Shown here one piece after another: positions 54,717-63,223 of a DNA stretch of 64,000 bases. The stretch comes from Stigmatella erecta (GTDB taxonomy: Bacteria > Myxococcota > Myxococcia > Myxococcales > Myxococcaceae). Position 1 is the stretch's first letter. Each line of letters opens with the position of its first letter. Below the pieces are notes generated by a model. The model was not told the DNA's origin, did not search any database, and saw only the letters and a program-made list of their open reading frames with translations. The stretch lies in contig NZ_FOIJ01000004.1 in NCBI RefSeq assembly GCF_900111745.1, forward strand, positions 372,001 through 436,000. Direction: 5' to 3'. The translations under genes were made by a program, and so were the position numbers.

Positions 54717-55892
54717 ATGCGCGAGTTGGGAGAAGCGGCTGCCGGGTGGCTGGAGCACAGGACGGGGGAGATGGACGAGGCGCTCGGCGCGCTCGTGCGG
54801 GTGAACTCCTACACGGAGAACCCGGCCGGGGGCCGGACGCTGGCGGGCCTGCTGCGCGAGTGCTTCGCGGTGCCGGGGCTCTCCGCGGAGCTGGTGCTCA
54901 GCGCCCGCTTCGCCGACCACCTCGTGTTCCGCTCCGCGGGCCTGGCCGGCGTGCGGCCCGTGGCCCTGGTGGGACATTTGGACACCGTCTACCCCCCGGG
55001 CCGGTTCGAGGGCTACCGGAAGGAGGGGGCGCTGCGGCGGGGGCCCGGCGTGTTGGATCCGAAGGGCGGGCTCATCGTCATGGCCTGGGCGCTCCGGGCG
55101 CTGGCGGCCTCGGGGGGGCTGCAGGCGCTGCCGCCGCTGCGGCTGGTGGTGGTCTCGGACGAGGAGGTGGGCTCGCCGGAGGGCCAGGGCGTCATCCGCG
55201 AGGCGATTGGCGGGGCGCAGGCCTGCCTCGTCTTCGGGGCGGGGCGGCCGGGGGATGCCATCATCACCCAGCGCAAGGGCACGGGGACGCTCAAGGTGGT
55301 GGCCCACGGCCGGGCCGCCCACGCGGGCGACGCGTACGCCGAAGGGGCCAACGCGCTCTGGGCGCTCGCGCGCTTCGTGGACGGGGCCCAGCAGCTCACC
55401 GATGCGGCGCGCGGGCTCACCGTCAACGTGGGGCGGGTGGTGGGCGGGCAGGGGAAGAACACCGTGCCGGACCGCGCCGAGGCGGACGTGGACCTGCGCT
55501 TCTGCACCCGCGAGGACGGCGAGGCGCTGGTCGCGCGGCTCCAGCAGCTGGCCGCCCAGGCCTGCCAGGGGCTTCCGGGCACCCGGTTGGAGGTGGGGGG
55601 CGGGGTGGCGCGCGCGCCCCTGGAGCGCACCGGGGCCTCCGCGGCGCTGATGGCCGCCTACGGCCGGTGCGCCCAGGCCTCGGGGCTGGGCCAGGCGGAG
55701 TCACCCCGGGTGGGGGGCGGCTCGGATGCCAGCACCTCCTTTGGGCTGGGTATCCCGTCGATTGACGGACTGGGCCCCCGGGGCCAGGGCTCGCACACGG
55801 TGGAGGAGTCCATCAAGGTGGACTCGCTGCGCACCAAGGCCCAGGCGCTGGCGCGCTTCCTGGCCTCGGGACCGGCGCGCTCGCCCTTCTAA
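54717..55892 (+). CDS. M20 family metallopeptidase, carboxypeptidase G2-like
   Basis: A 391-residue protein. VALVGHLDTVYPPGRF gives the first zinc His-x-Asp; PGVLDPKGG the bridging Asp; VVSDEEVGSPEG the Glu-Glu pair. GRAAHAGDAYAEGANAL is the dimer domain and GGGSDASTSF the later zinc ligand region. DPKG instead of DMKG is a minor change. It hydrolyses N-acyl-amino acids, or gamma-glutamyl bonds in the CPG2 subgroup. It is cytoplasmic in form, with no signal peptide. GGGAGG precedes the start. Confidence 0.88.
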   Translation: MRELGEAAAGWLEHRTGEMDEALGALVRVNSYTENPAGGRTLAGLLRECFAVPGLSAELVLSARFADHLVFRSAGLAGVRPVALVGHLDTVYPPGRFEGYRKEGALRRGPGVLDPKGGLIVMAWALRALAASGGLQALPPLRLVVVSDEEVGSPEGQGVIREAIGGAQACLVFGAGRPGDAIITQRKGTGTLKVVAHGRAAHAGDAYAEGANALWALARFVDGAQQLTDAARGLTVNVGRVVGGQGKNTVPDRAEADVDLRFCTREDGEALVARLQQLAAQACQGLPGTRLEVGGGVARAPLERTGASAALMAAYGRCAQASGLGQAESPRVGGGSDASTSFGLGIPSIDGLGPRGQGSHTVEESIKVDSLRTKAQALARFLASGPARSPF

Positions 55893-55932
55893 TCCATTCC
55901 GTGTTGGGAGGCGGCGCGGTAAGAAGGGGGGT

Positions 55933-57153
55933 ATGCGTACTTCCGCCGTTGGCTTCGCCCTCTTGCTGATGCTGGCGCTGGCTTCCGCCGCCCAGGCCCA
56001 GGGTATGGGGCTGGATCTGTCCGGCTCCGAGCCCCCTCCCACCGATTCCGACAGCGAGGACACGGGAGATCCCGGCGCCGTCGGCATGGACCTCTCGGCC
56101 GACACGGCCGGCGCGGAGCTGCTGCCGCGCGCCGTCCTCCTGGGCCTGGACACCCCCGAGCGTGCCGGGGCCGCCGTCGCGGGCCGCTGGCTCCGCGGCC
56201 TGTATGGCGCTGTGCGCGGTGTGGGTGGGGTGGCGCTGGGCGCCTCCCTCAAGGACACCAAGGAGCGGCTGTCGGACGGCTACGAGACGGCGCTCAAGTG
56301 CACCTCGGCCTCGTGCCTGGCCGAGCCCTCGGAGACGCTGGATGCGAACCTGCTCGTCACCGCGCGGCTGGCGCTGGAGGACGACGGGTGGACGTTCCGG
56401 CTGTGGACGTATGACCACGACCGCGGCGTGGTGGAGACCGACTCGCTGACGGGCCGCAACCCGAAGGACGCGAAGTTCCAGCAGGGCGGCGCGCGGCTGC
56501 TGGCCGACCGGCTCAAGTCCCTGGCCAAGCCCCGCTCGGTGCTCAAGGTGAACGTCAACGTGTCCCAGGCGGTGGTGCGCCTGGGCGAGAAGACGCTGGG
56601 GGTGGGCAGCCTCGAGGCGCGCGTGCCGCCCGTGGAGTCCACGCTCACGGTCGAGGCGGAGGAGTACTCCACCTATACGAAGAAGCTGAACCTCAAGCCC
56701 GGGGAGACCTCCTCGGTGGACGTGTACCTGGAGTCCTCGGGCCCCGCGCCCGAGGGGCCGGGGGACGAGGTGGCCTCCTCGAAGCGCAAGAAGAGCGGCC
56801 CGTCGGGCCCCTCCCTCTTCAAGCGGCCCGCGCTCTACACCGCCGTGGCGGGACTGGTGGCGGTGGGCGTGGGCGCCTTCCTGGGCAGCGACGCCAAGAA
56901 GGTGGGCGACCGCGCCGTGGACGCCGACAACAACGGCGTCATCGATATCTCCCGCGGCGAGCGCATCGATGCGCAGAGCCAGGCGAACCTGGCCACGGCG
57001 CTGATGGTGGGTGGGGCCGCGGTCACGGCCGGCAGCGTGGTCTGGCTGGTGGTGGTCCCCACGAAGAGCGCGCCGCCCCCGGTGGCGCCCGGGACTGACA
57101 CCGCGCCGGCCTCCTCCACCGGCCTTCACGTCGTCTTCGGTGGGAGCTTCTGA
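55933..57153 (+). CDS. secreted/anchored PEGA-domain protein
   Basis: A 406-residue protein with a signal peptide (MRTSAVGFALLLMLALASAA). The mature N-terminus is acidic; a globular region (about 60-210) follows, then a PEGA-like domain (about 210-265: VVRLGEKTLGVGSLEARVPP). A membrane helix ALYTAVAGLVAVGVGAFLG and an EF-hand-like loop DADNNGVIDISRGE (about 335-348) come next, then a second helix. It probably has a structural or signalling role at the envelope. It heads a series with a MopE-like lipoprotein and kinase. The family is not recognised beyond PEGA. Confidence 0.68.
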   Translation: MRTSAVGFALLLMLALASAAQAQGMGLDLSGSEPPPTDSDSEDTGDPGAVGMDLSADTAGAELLPRAVLLGLDTPERAGAAVAGRWLRGLYGAVRGVGGVALGASLKDTKERLSDGYETALKCTSASCLAEPSETLDANLLVTARLALEDDGWTFRLWTYDHDRGVVETDSLTGRNPKDAKFQQGGARLLADRLKSLAKPRSVLKVNVNVSQAVVRLGEKTLGVGSLEARVPPVESTLTVEAEEYSTYTKKLNLKPGETSSVDVYLESSGPAPEGPGDEVASSKRKKSGPSGPSLFKRPALYTAVAGLVAVGVGAFLGSDAKKVGDRAVDADNNGVIDISRGERIDAQSQANLATALMVGGAAVTAGSVVWLVVVPTKSAPPPVAPGTDTAPASSTGLHVVFGGSF

Positions 57154-57155
57154 CC

Positions 57156-57416
57156 ATGAATTCCGTTTCCTTCCTGAAGCTGTCGCTGTGCGCCGCCCTC
57201 GTCGGCCTGTTCCCGGGATGCAGTGTCGATTTCCCGGACGACAAGCCCTATGCCTGCACCGCCGATGGGGACTGCGGCGGCGATGGCTACGTGTGCGCCA
57301 CGCTGGGCTCCCTGCAGTACTGCTGCCTTCCCGAGCCGGAGGTGTGCGGCAACGGCATCGACGACAACTGCGATGGCAAGGTGGACGAGAGCGGCCCGAA
57401 CGGTGAGGGCTGCTGA
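57156..57416 (+). CDS. MopE-like Cys-rich small lipoprotein
   Basis: An 86-residue protein with a lipoprotein signal (MNSVSFLKLSLCAALVGLFP, then GC). The body has CTADGDCGGDGYVCATLG and EVCGNGIDDNCDGKVDE, the metal-binding motif found in many copies in MopE proteins and in myxobacterial surface proteins. Here there is only one copy. It starts 2 bp after the PEGA gene stop, so is co-translated. It may be a calcium/copper-binding surface lipoprotein. Confidence 0.75.
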   Translation: MNSVSFLKLSLCAALVGLFPGCSVDFPDDKPYACTADGDCGGDGYVCATLGSLQYCCLPEPEVCGNGIDDNCDGKVDESGPNGEGC

Positions 57417-57698
57417 ACGGTTCCCGCGCGGGGCGTCACCGCGACCGTGGCCGAGGCAACACGAATCGTTGCTGCTCAATTGGACTGTACCCACGGCGCA
57501 GGAGGCCGGCGGCGGAAGCGGGGGCGGGTGATCCGCTCCCGCTGGCGGGGCCTCCAGGTAGTCCCAAGTGGGATTGCCTTGTGGAACAGGGAGAGTGTCC
57601 GGAGGTGGACGGCCTATCCACCCGGATTGCTCTTCGAGAGAACGCGAAGGGCGCCCATGGGTTGCTAGGGCTCCCTGCAATGGAAAGGTTTCTCTCCC

Positions 57699-59150
57699 AT
57701 GGCTGGTGAAGACCTCATCGCACAGACCGTGCTGTCCAGCATGTCCTCCGCCAACGGCACAGGCCGGAGCGGTAGTGAGATCCAGGAAGGAGATGTCCTG
57801 GGCAACTATCAGCTCGAACGGCTCCTGGGCGAAGGCTCCATGGGCCGGGTGTTCCAGGCGCGCCATGTGCGGCTGGGCCGGCAGGTGGCGCTCAAGGTGC
57901 TCCGCCCGGAGCACGCCCGGGACAGCGGCTTCGTCCGGCGCTTCTTCCAGGAGGCGCGCTCCGTCAACCAGATCAACCACGAGCACATCGTCGAGATCTT
58001 CGACTTCGTGGAAGAGCCGGAGAAGGGGCGCGTCTACTGCGTGATGGAGCTGCTGCGCGGGCAGAGCCTCGCCCAGGTGCTCAAGGAGGACCGGCTGACG
58101 CTCGAGCGCATCCAGCGCATCGGCGTGCAGGTGTGCGCGGCGCTCGGCGCGGCGCACGCGCTCGGCGTGGTGCACCGGGACGTCAAGCCCGACAACCTCT
58201 TCCTGGCCCACCGCAGCGGCATGGTGGACTTCGTCAAGGTGCTCGACTTCGGGGTGGCCAAGATTCTCACCTCCGAGGGCACCAACGGCACGCTGGACGG
58301 CACCATCATCGGCACGCCCACGTACATGGCGCCCGAGCAGGCCGCGGGGCTGCCGGTGGACCACCGCGCGGACATCTATGCCGTGGGCAACCTGCTCTAT
58401 GAGCTGCTCGCGGGGCGCCCGCCGTTCCAGGCGCCCGCCTTCGGGCAGCTCGTGGTGCAGATCATCACCCAGCCGCCGCCGGCCCTGCCGGACAAGCTGG
58501 CCTCCGGCGAGCCCATGCCGGCCGCGCTGGCGCAGCTGGTGCTGCGCTGCCTCGCCAAGGAACCCGAGGCCCGGCCCCAGCAGCTCTCCGAGGTGACGAC
58601 GGCGCTCTTGCTGCTGGGCGGCGTGAAGCGCTCGGACGTGGCGCTGGAGGATGACGAGGATTCCATCCCCACCCGCCGCATGAAGGCGGTGCAGACGTCC
58701 CTGTTCCAGGGCCGGACGCCGGTGCTCATCGGCGGCATGGCGCTGGCGATGCTGGCCGGCGGGCTCACCTGGCGGGGCGTGGAGCGGATGTGGCGCCCGG
58801 AGGCGGTGGTGGCGGAAGCGCCTGTTTCCGCGCCCGCGCCCGTGCTGGCCCCCGTCACCCTCGATGTGCGCACGGTGCCCGCGGGGGCCCGCGTGGTGCG
58901 CGCGGACACGGGGGAGGCGCTCGGGGTGACGCCCCTGGTGAAGCAGTTGCCGAGATCGAACGAGCCCCTCGGGCTGAGGGTGGAGCTGGCGGGTCACGTC
59001 TCCCAGGAGCGTGAAGTGCGCCTGGACGCCAACGCCTTCCTCGAGGTGCCCCTGGCGAAGGCCCCGGCGCCGGCCCCGGCCGCGCCGCCGAAGGCCGCGC
59101 CCCGCAAGGACATCAAGCGCGATGAACTCATCGATCCGTTCGCGATGTGA
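57699..59150 (+). CDS. Ser/Thr protein kinase (Hanks type) with C-terminal PEGA domain
   Basis: A 483-residue protein. The kinase domain spans residues about 38-305, with GEGSMGRV (44-51), the catalytic Lys66 in VALKVL, HRDVKPDN (Asp161) and DFG (Asp183), then GTPTYMAPEQ. A membrane helix lies at about 342-358, followed by a Pro/Ala linker and a PEGA-like domain at about 391-450. The kinase domain faces the cytoplasm and PEGA the outside, a common myxobacterial layout. The last 29 bp overlap the TPR gene. It probably signals through the adjacent TPR/FHA proteins. Confidence 0.92.
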   Translation: MAGEDLIAQTVLSSMSSANGTGRSGSEIQEGDVLGNYQLERLLGEGSMGRVFQARHVRLGRQVALKVLRPEHARDSGFVRRFFQEARSVNQINHEHIVEIFDFVEEPEKGRVYCVMELLRGQSLAQVLKEDRLTLERIQRIGVQVCAALGAAHALGVVHRDVKPDNLFLAHRSGMVDFVKVLDFGVAKILTSEGTNGTLDGTIIGTPTYMAPEQAAGLPVDHRADIYAVGNLLYELLAGRPPFQAPAFGQLVVQIITQPPPALPDKLASGEPMPAALAQLVLRCLAKEPEARPQQLSEVTTALLLLGGVKRSDVALEDDEDSIPTRRMKAVQTSLFQGRTPVLIGGMALAMLAGGLTWRGVERMWRPEAVVAEAPVSAPAPVLAPVTLDVRTVPAGARVVRADTGEALGVTPLVKQLPRSNEPLGLRVELAGHVSQEREVRLDANAFLEVPLAKAPAPAPAAPPKAAPRKDIKRDELIDPFAM

Positions 59151-59847
59151 GCGGCAGGGCCGGCTCCTCGGCCTCCTGCTGGTGCTGGGGCTGGTCCCGC
59201 TTTCCGCGAGCGCCGCGGCCCCCACGGAAGAGGCGAAGACGGCGGCCCGGGCGAAGTTCGCCGAGGGCAACGCCTTCTATGAGCAGGGGAACTTCCGCCA
59301 GGCCCTGTCCTCGTTCGACGCGGCCTACAGCCTGGTGCCCCTGCCGGCCTTCCTCTTCAACGTGGCCCAGTGCCACCGCCAGCTCGGCAGCTACGAGCGC
59401 GCGGCCACCTTCTACCGGCGCTACCTGGCGCTCTCGCCGAAGGAGCCGCCCAACGCGCCCATGGTGAAGGAGCTCATCACGGAGATGGACACCCGCGTGC
59501 AGGCGGAGGCCCAGAACCGCGCCGAGCGGGAGAAGACCGCCGCGAGGCCGAAGACGGATCGCCCCAAGGCCGTGGCGGCGCGGGAGCCGGCCGCGCGGGC
59601 CGCGCCGAAGCAGGAAGTCACGCTCAAGGAGGCCGAGCGCCAGGCCGTGGCCAACGCCACCAAGCCCGCGGTGACGCCGGCGCTGGGCAAGGGGAGGGCC
59701 GGGCAAGAAGTGCGTGAGCCGCTCACCCACAAGTGGTGGGTCTGGGCGGGGGCGGGGGCGGCCTTGCTGCTGACGGGCGGGGTCGTCTACGCGGTGACGG
59801 CGCCGGATCCCCGGCCCACGTCGCTGGGCACCGTCTCGTCCCGCTGA
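59122..59847 (+). CDS. TPR-repeat membrane protein, partner of the kinase
   Basis: A 241-residue protein from an ATG at 59122 inside the kinase gene (29-bp overlap, different frame). It has a signal/anchor (LLGLLLVLGLVPLSASA). EEAKTAARAKFAEGNAFYEQ GNFRQAL and AFLFNVAQCHRQLGSYERAA are TPRs at about 35-110. A Lys/Ala/Arg-rich middle and a C-terminal membrane helix WWVWAGAGAALLLTGGVVYA follow. It is translationally coupled to the kinase and may be its substrate or scaffold. No enzymatic domain. Confidence 0.78.
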   Translation: MNSSIRSRCERQGRLLGLLLVLGLVPLSASAAAPTEEAKTAARAKFAEGNAFYEQGNFRQALSSFDAAYSLVPLPAFLFNVAQCHRQLGSYERAATFYRRYLALSPKEPPNAPMVKELITEMDTRVQAEAQNRAEREKTAARPKTDRPKAVAAREPAARAAPKQEVTLKEAERQAVANATKPAVTPALGKGRAGQEVREPLTHKWWVWAGAGAALLLTGGVVYAVTAPDPRPTSLGTVSSR

Positions 59848-59850
59848 GCG

Positions 59851-60408
59851 CTACAGCCCCCGGGCCTGGCCCATCTGCTCGGTCAGGCGGGCGGCGATGC
59901 GGCCCAGGCGCGCGGAGAACTCCTCCGGCCCCTGGAAGGTGAGCCGCGCATCCCCCAGCTCCAGGTGCATCTCCGGCTTCAACGGGTGCGGCTGGCCAGC
60001 GGCCAGCGGCACCCCGTCGAGCTTCACCGAGCCCGCCTTGGGGTGCGCCTCCACGCGCCACTGTCCTTGCGCGTCCACGGCCAGGAGGATGTGCTCGCGC
60101 GACACGGTGGCGTCGTTGATGACGAACTCGTTGTGCGTGGCGCGGCCCACCCTCAGCACGGCCTGGGCCGAAGGGGGGGGCACCAGCTCGAAGCAGAGCG
60201 CGTCTCCCGGGGGCAGGCAGTCCCGGAGATCCGACACGGGGAGCCGGGTGGCCGCGACGTTCTGCATGTCCGTCTCCGGCACGTTCCAGGCGCCCGCCTC
60301 CCAGATCAGCCACGGGTGGGGATAGCGGGCCTGAAACCGGCCTTGAAGGGCCATGCGTTGACGGACGAGGAGCGAGAGCAGGAGAGAGCGCGCCATGGGA
60401 GAGGGCAT
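59851..60408 (-). CDS. FHA domain protein
   Basis: A 185-residue protein. LRVGRATHNEFVINDATVSREHILL is the FHA phosphothreonine-binding core (Arg, Ser-Arg-Glu-His), at about residues 88-112, with a final SVKLDGVPLAAGQPHPLKPE. The N-terminus is a hydrophobic/basic extension of about 60 residues. It probably reads Thr phosphorylation by the neighbouring kinases. It is convergent with the TPR gene (3 bp apart) and on the same strand as the ATP-grasp and membrane-kinase genes. The start could be 60408 or 60396. Confidence 0.85.
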   Translation of the reverse strand: MPSPMARSLLLSLLVRQRMALQGRFQARYPHPWLIWEAGAWNVPETDMQNVAATRLPVSDLRDCLPPGDALCFELVPPPSAQAVLRVGRATHNEFVINDATVSREHILLAVDAQGQWRVEAHPKAGSVKLDGVPLAAGQPHPLKPEMHLELGDARLTFQGPEEFSARLGRIAARLTEQMGQARGL

Positions 60409-60506
60409 TAAACACCGCGGGGGGCCCGGGCGCATGGCTCCTGTGATCCAGGTGTCCACGACTCAGCGGAATGCGGCGCCCAACGTCTACCGCCCCGCAC
60501 TTGGGG

Positions 60507-61373
60507 TTACAGCTTCCGGGCCACGGCCTGCGCCAGGCGGAGCGGAGCCTGGGCGTCGAGCCCGAGGAAGAGCCGGGGCTCCGTCGCTTCCAGCTCTTGC
60601 AGGCAAGCACGCCCCGCGTTGTCGGTGGCGATGTCCACCCGGGCGTACAGCAGCGGCGTCCCCACGGCGTCCAGGACGTCCTGGGCGAGCCGCAGCTCCT
60701 CCGGCCGCGGGTCGATCCGGTGGGGCTCCTCGAAGGCGCGCGGGGTGTTCTCCAGGCCGGGGGGCCGGCGCACCGCGTGGCTGAAGGCGCCATCGAAGAA
60801 GATGTAGGAGCGCTCCCCGTCCGTGCCAAAGGTGGAGAGGTAGGGCTGCACCATCACCTCGTCCTCGGCGGCGAGCGGGTCCAGGTGCGCCTGGGCCTGC
60901 GCCGCCTCCGCGGCCAAGAAGCGGTACGTCTTCAGCGCGCCGGCGGACACCACCGGCTTGAGCACCACCTGGCTCCACCCCCGCTCGCGCATCAGCGCGC
61001 CCACGTCCACCGAGCCCCCCCGGGGCACCCAGACGGTGGGGGTGAAGGGGATGCCCTGGGCCTCCAGCGTGCGCAGGTAGGACTTGTGCGTGTTCCAGCG
61101 CAGCACCTCGGGCGGGTTGTGGAGCTGGGTGCGCTCGCCCGTGCGGCGGGCCCAGTCCACGAAGGCCTCCCGCCGCAGGTGGGTGTCCCAGGCGGTGCGC
61201 ACCACCGCCACCCGGGGCACGCTCCAGTCGATCCGGGGATCATCCCAGACACAGGCGCGGGCCTTCAGCCCCAGCGCGGCCAGCGCGGGGATGAGCAGGG
61301 CGTCGTGGAGGTCGAGCTCCGGCAGGCCTGCATAGGTGACGATGGCGACGTCCATGTTCATGCGCGTGTCCAT
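60507..61373 (-). CDS. ATP-grasp enzyme, DcsG-like
   Basis: A 288-residue protein. DVAIVTYAGLPELDLHDALL at the start and WNTHKSYLRTLEAQGIPFTP then VVLKPVVSAGALKTYRF match the ATP-grasp family that includes the D-cycloserine ligase DcsG. Late residues DIATDNAGRACLQELEATEP hold the metal Glu. It would join a carboxylate and an amine using ATP. The product is unknown; no other antibiotic genes are near. Start Met 1, 5 or 7 all fit. Confidence 0.82.
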   Translation of the reverse strand: MDTRMNMDVAIVTYAGLPELDLHDALLIPALAALGLKARACVWDDPRIDWSVPRVAVVRTAWDTHLRREAFVDWARRTGERTQLHNPPEVLRWNTHKSYLRTLEAQGIPFTPTVWVPRGGSVDVGALMRERGWSQVVLKPVVSAGALKTYRFLAAEAAQAQAHLDPLAAEDEVMVQPYLSTFGTDGERSYIFFDGAFSHAVRRPPGLENTPRAFEEPHRIDPRPEELRLAQDVLDAVGTPLLYARVDIATDNAGRACLQELEATEPRLFLGLDAQAPLRLAQAVARKL

Positions 61374-61383
61374 GGGGGCCGGG

Positions 61384-62997
61384 CTACCCGGAGTGCGCCT
61401 GGAGCCGCCGGTCGATCTCGGTGGCCGGTTGGGCGGGGGAGAGCGCCTCGCTGCCCCGGTGCAGCTGGAGCAGGGCCTCCTGCATGGCCAGCGACAGCGC
61501 CGCCTGGCCGTGGGGATAGGGGGCCTCTTCTCCCGTGAGCTGGAGCAGCTGCTGGCGCAGCTCCCCGCTGTGGGGGGTGCGCCGGCCCAGGTTGCGCTCC
61601 AGCAGCCGCATCACCACCGCGTCCAGCGCGGGAGAAACCCCGGGCCGGAAGTGGGAGGGCGGCTTCAGCTCCTGCTCCATGACGGCGAACATCAGCGCGG
61701 CCTCGCCCTCGCCCACGAGCAGGCGCTGGCCGGTGATGGCCTCGTGGAGGGTGAGCCCCAGGGCGAACAGGTCCGAGCGCCCATCCATCGGCTCGGCCCG
61801 CACCTGCTCCGGGGCCATGTAGCCCAGCTTGCCCCGCACGGTGCCCACCACGGTGAGCTGCGCGCGCGCGGCATCCCGGGCGATGCCGAAGTCCGACAGC
61901 TTCACCTCGCCCAGGCGCGAGAGCAGCACGTTGGGCGGGTTCAGGTCCCGGTGCACGAGGTGCAGCGGCTCGCCGGTGCGGCTGGTGCGCCGGTGCAGGT
62001 AGTCCAGCGCCGAGGCCAGCTCCGCCCCGAGGAAGGTGACCGCGGACAGGGGCAGCCGGCGCCCACCCATCACCCGCAGCAGCGTGCTCAGGGGCAGGCC
62101 ATCCACGTACTCCATGGCCAGGAAGTACGTGTTGGCATGCCGCCCCAGGTCGAACACCTGGACGATGTTGGGGTGGTGCAGGGTGGAGCACAGCTCCGCC
62201 TCCCGGCGGAAGAGGGTGACGAAGCCCGCGTCATCCGCGAAATGGGGGAGGATGCGCTTGAGGGCCACCTGCTTCTCGAAGCCGCCCTCGGGGCAGTAGG
62301 TGGCGCGGTACACCTCCGCCATGCCGCCGGTGCCGATGCGCTCGTGCAGCAGGTACTTGCCCATGACTTCCTGCTCGCGCAGGGCCGCGAGCGCCTGGCC
62401 CGTCTTGCGCACGAAGTGCCGGGCGAGGATGGCGGTGGCCACCCCGGAGCTGAGCAGGAACACCGCGCGCATGATGATGAAGGGCGGGGTGAGGGTGAGC
62501 AGCGGCTCCTCGGGGAGCAGCGGGCGCACGAAGAAGAAGTAGAGCAGCAGGTACTCACCGGCCGCGAGCCCGCCGGCCATCAGCGCCAGCATGGGCTGGG
62601 TGCGCAGCGCCGCCAGCACCACCAGCGTGCCCCAGATGACGAGCGTGGGGGCGGTGAGCGCGTAGATGGGCCCCTGGAAGCGCAAGTCGAAGGCCAGCAC
62701 CACCGAGGGGATGCTGACCTCGATGGCCACGTTGAGCCAGTGGATGACGGGGTGAAACCACCCCGCGCCCAGGGCGCGCCACAGCACCGTGTAATAGAGG
62801 CACAGCAGGGCCACGAGCCCCAGCAGCGCGCGCGTCAGCCCCCAGCCGATGTAGGGCCCCAGGGCCCCCACCGCCACGAGGCAGGCCGCGGCCAGTCCCG
62901 CCATGTAGCCCGCCACGGACGTCTCCCGGGCTTGGGAATCCCGGCGAAGGTGGCTCTTGAGGAAACGGGAGACCGCGGTGGGGTGCGTCGTCGTCAT
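61384..62997 (-). CDS. membrane Ser/Thr kinase with N-terminal multi-helix domain
   Basis: A 537-residue protein with the reverse of the usual layout. Residues 30-200 are six or so membrane helices (AGYMAGLAAACLVAVGALGP, ALLGLVALLCLYYTVLW, IIMRAVFLLSSGVATAILA). The kinase begins at about residue 218: IGTGGMAEVYRA (P-loop), VALKRIL, HRDLNPPNVLL and LSDFGIARD, then YMAPEQ. In the catalytic loop the usual Lys (HRDLK) is Asn. This HRD-x-N/S variant is frequent in myxobacterial kinases and may remain active. It is 10 bp before the ATP-grasp gene's end. It may sense membrane state. Confidence 0.9.
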   Translation of the reverse strand: MTTTHPTAVSRFLKSHLRRDSQARETSVAGYMAGLAAACLVAVGALGPYIGWGLTRALLGLVALLCLYYTVLWRALGAGWFHPVIHWLNVAIEVSIPSVVLAFDLRFQGPIYALTAPTLVIWGTLVVLAALRTQPMLALMAGGLAAGEYLLLYFFFVRPLLPEEPLLTLTPPFIIMRAVFLLSSGVATAILARHFVRKTGQALAALREQEVMGKYLLHERIGTGGMAEVYRATYCPEGGFEKQVALKRILPHFADDAGFVTLFRREAELCSTLHHPNIVQVFDLGRHANTYFLAMEYVDGLPLSTLLRVMGGRRLPLSAVTFLGAELASALDYLHRRTSRTGEPLHLVHRDLNPPNVLLSRLGEVKLSDFGIARDAARAQLTVVGTVRGKLGYMAPEQVRAEPMDGRSDLFALGLTLHEAITGQRLLVGEGEAALMFAVMEQELKPPSHFRPGVSPALDAVVMRLLERNLGRRTPHSGELRQQLLQLTGEEAPYPHGQAALSLAMQEALLQLHRGSEALSPAQPATEIDRRLQAHSG

Positions 62998-63223
62998 GCC
63001 GGCAGCACCATAGTGCTTTTGCGGCGCGGAGAGGGGGAACAGGCAAGCATGCGAGCTTCCCCCCTGCTCCGGAGGCTTTGTTCGTCATTCCCGCGGGGCC
63101 GAGGCGCTCCAGGCGGGGCGTTTCCTGGCTGCTTCCTTCCGGACTGGGCAGCCGAAGGGCGGGGGCCGCCCCGGGGGGCCTTCGTGCGTAGCGTCTTCTC
63201 AACGGCTTTCGCGGGAGAAACGC

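Noticed and set aside
63153-63184. GC-rich hairpin (CGAAGG / CCTTCG) upstream of the oxidoreductase
   Set aside because: Lies in a divergent promoter region in an all-G/C stretch; cannot be separated from chance pairing.
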